Source: UJ101 sp965262705 (GTDB taxonomy: Bacteria > Bacteroidota > Bacteroidia > Flavobacteriales > UJ101). From it: a stretch of 64,000 bases of DNA. Within the stretch, counting starts at the first letter, position 1. Each line of letters begins with the position of its first letter. Under the pieces are notes generated by a model. The model saw only the letters and a list, made by a program, of their open reading frames with translations, ran no database searches and was not told where the DNA came from. Below, one piece after another: positions 63,980 to 64,000 of the stretch. Both the position numbers and the translations under genes were made by a program. The DNA lies in the NCBI GenBank assembly GCA_965262705.1, contig OZ253556.1, positions 496,001 to 560,000 on the forward strand, in the 5' to 3' direction.

Positions 63980-64000
63980 CATTTTTTAAATGATTTTAAA

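Overview
The window is AT-rich DNA from a member of the Bacteroidetes, most likely class Flavobacteriia. The evidence is a gliding-motility lipoprotein gene (gldH) between a RicT/PSP1 gene and a class A penicillin-binding protein gene, two TonB-dependent outer-membrane proteins, a SufABCD set, promoters of the TTG-N20-TAnnTTTG type, and almost no Shine-Dalgarno sequences. Species cannot be told from the sequence. Surface lipoproteins with BspA-type and YD-like repeats, plus heavy IS and repeat load with many broken genes, suggest a host-associated organism with a decaying genome (inference).

Layout. 1-8.8 kb: end of purB, tRNA-Cys, then on the minus strand folB, pbp1A-gldH-ricT, clpP and tig. 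9.2-11.5 kb: minus-strand operon of two secreted beta-propeller proteins around a broken DoxX gene. 11.7-17.3 kb: acyl-CoA synthetase, an intact IS5-type element, a TonB-dependent receptor. 17.4-19.9 kb: mobile block A. 19.9-30.1 kb: phosphodiesterase, BspA-like lipoprotein, hemD-hemE, YD-repeat lipoprotein, NYN-domain protein, upp, thyA. 30.3-33.4 kb: a two-gene module of a ParB-like-domain/ABC-type ATPase and a TOPRIM protein, probably anti-phage defence and the best candidate here for an undescribed system. 34.3-41.3 kb: sigma-54 response regulator, unknown protein, secreted C1 peptidase, cysteine desulfurase, dead IS1-type element, SRPBCC lipoprotein. 41.3-44.5 kb: broken IS5-type copy and mobile block B, a near-copy of block A. 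44.5-47.4 kb: truncated MauE-like gene, outer-membrane receptor and small cysteine-containing exported peptide. 47.8-55.1 kb: aroC, ychF, sufA-sufB-sufC-sufD. 55.2-63.9 kb: yraN, a truncated S9 peptidase, three envelope peptidyl-prolyl isomerase-type genes, yidC.

Repeats dominate the spaces between genes. About 25 copies or fragments of one MITE-like element (core length 164 bp, ends GAGACCGTTGCA/TGCAACGGTCTC, 5-bp target duplications in the clean copies) sit in nearly every gap, including both gaps inside sufB-sufC-sufD. Their ends match those of the resident IS5-type element, so the MITEs are probably moved by its transposase; only the copy at 13.5-14.8 kb looks active. A second, shorter palindrome (CTTCGAC...GTCGAAG, REP-like) is nested in several MITEs and IS copies. 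Blocks A and B form 2.4-kb direct repeats about 24.6 kb apart, so recombination between them could delete hemDE, upp, thyA, the defence-like module and the cysteine desulfurase.
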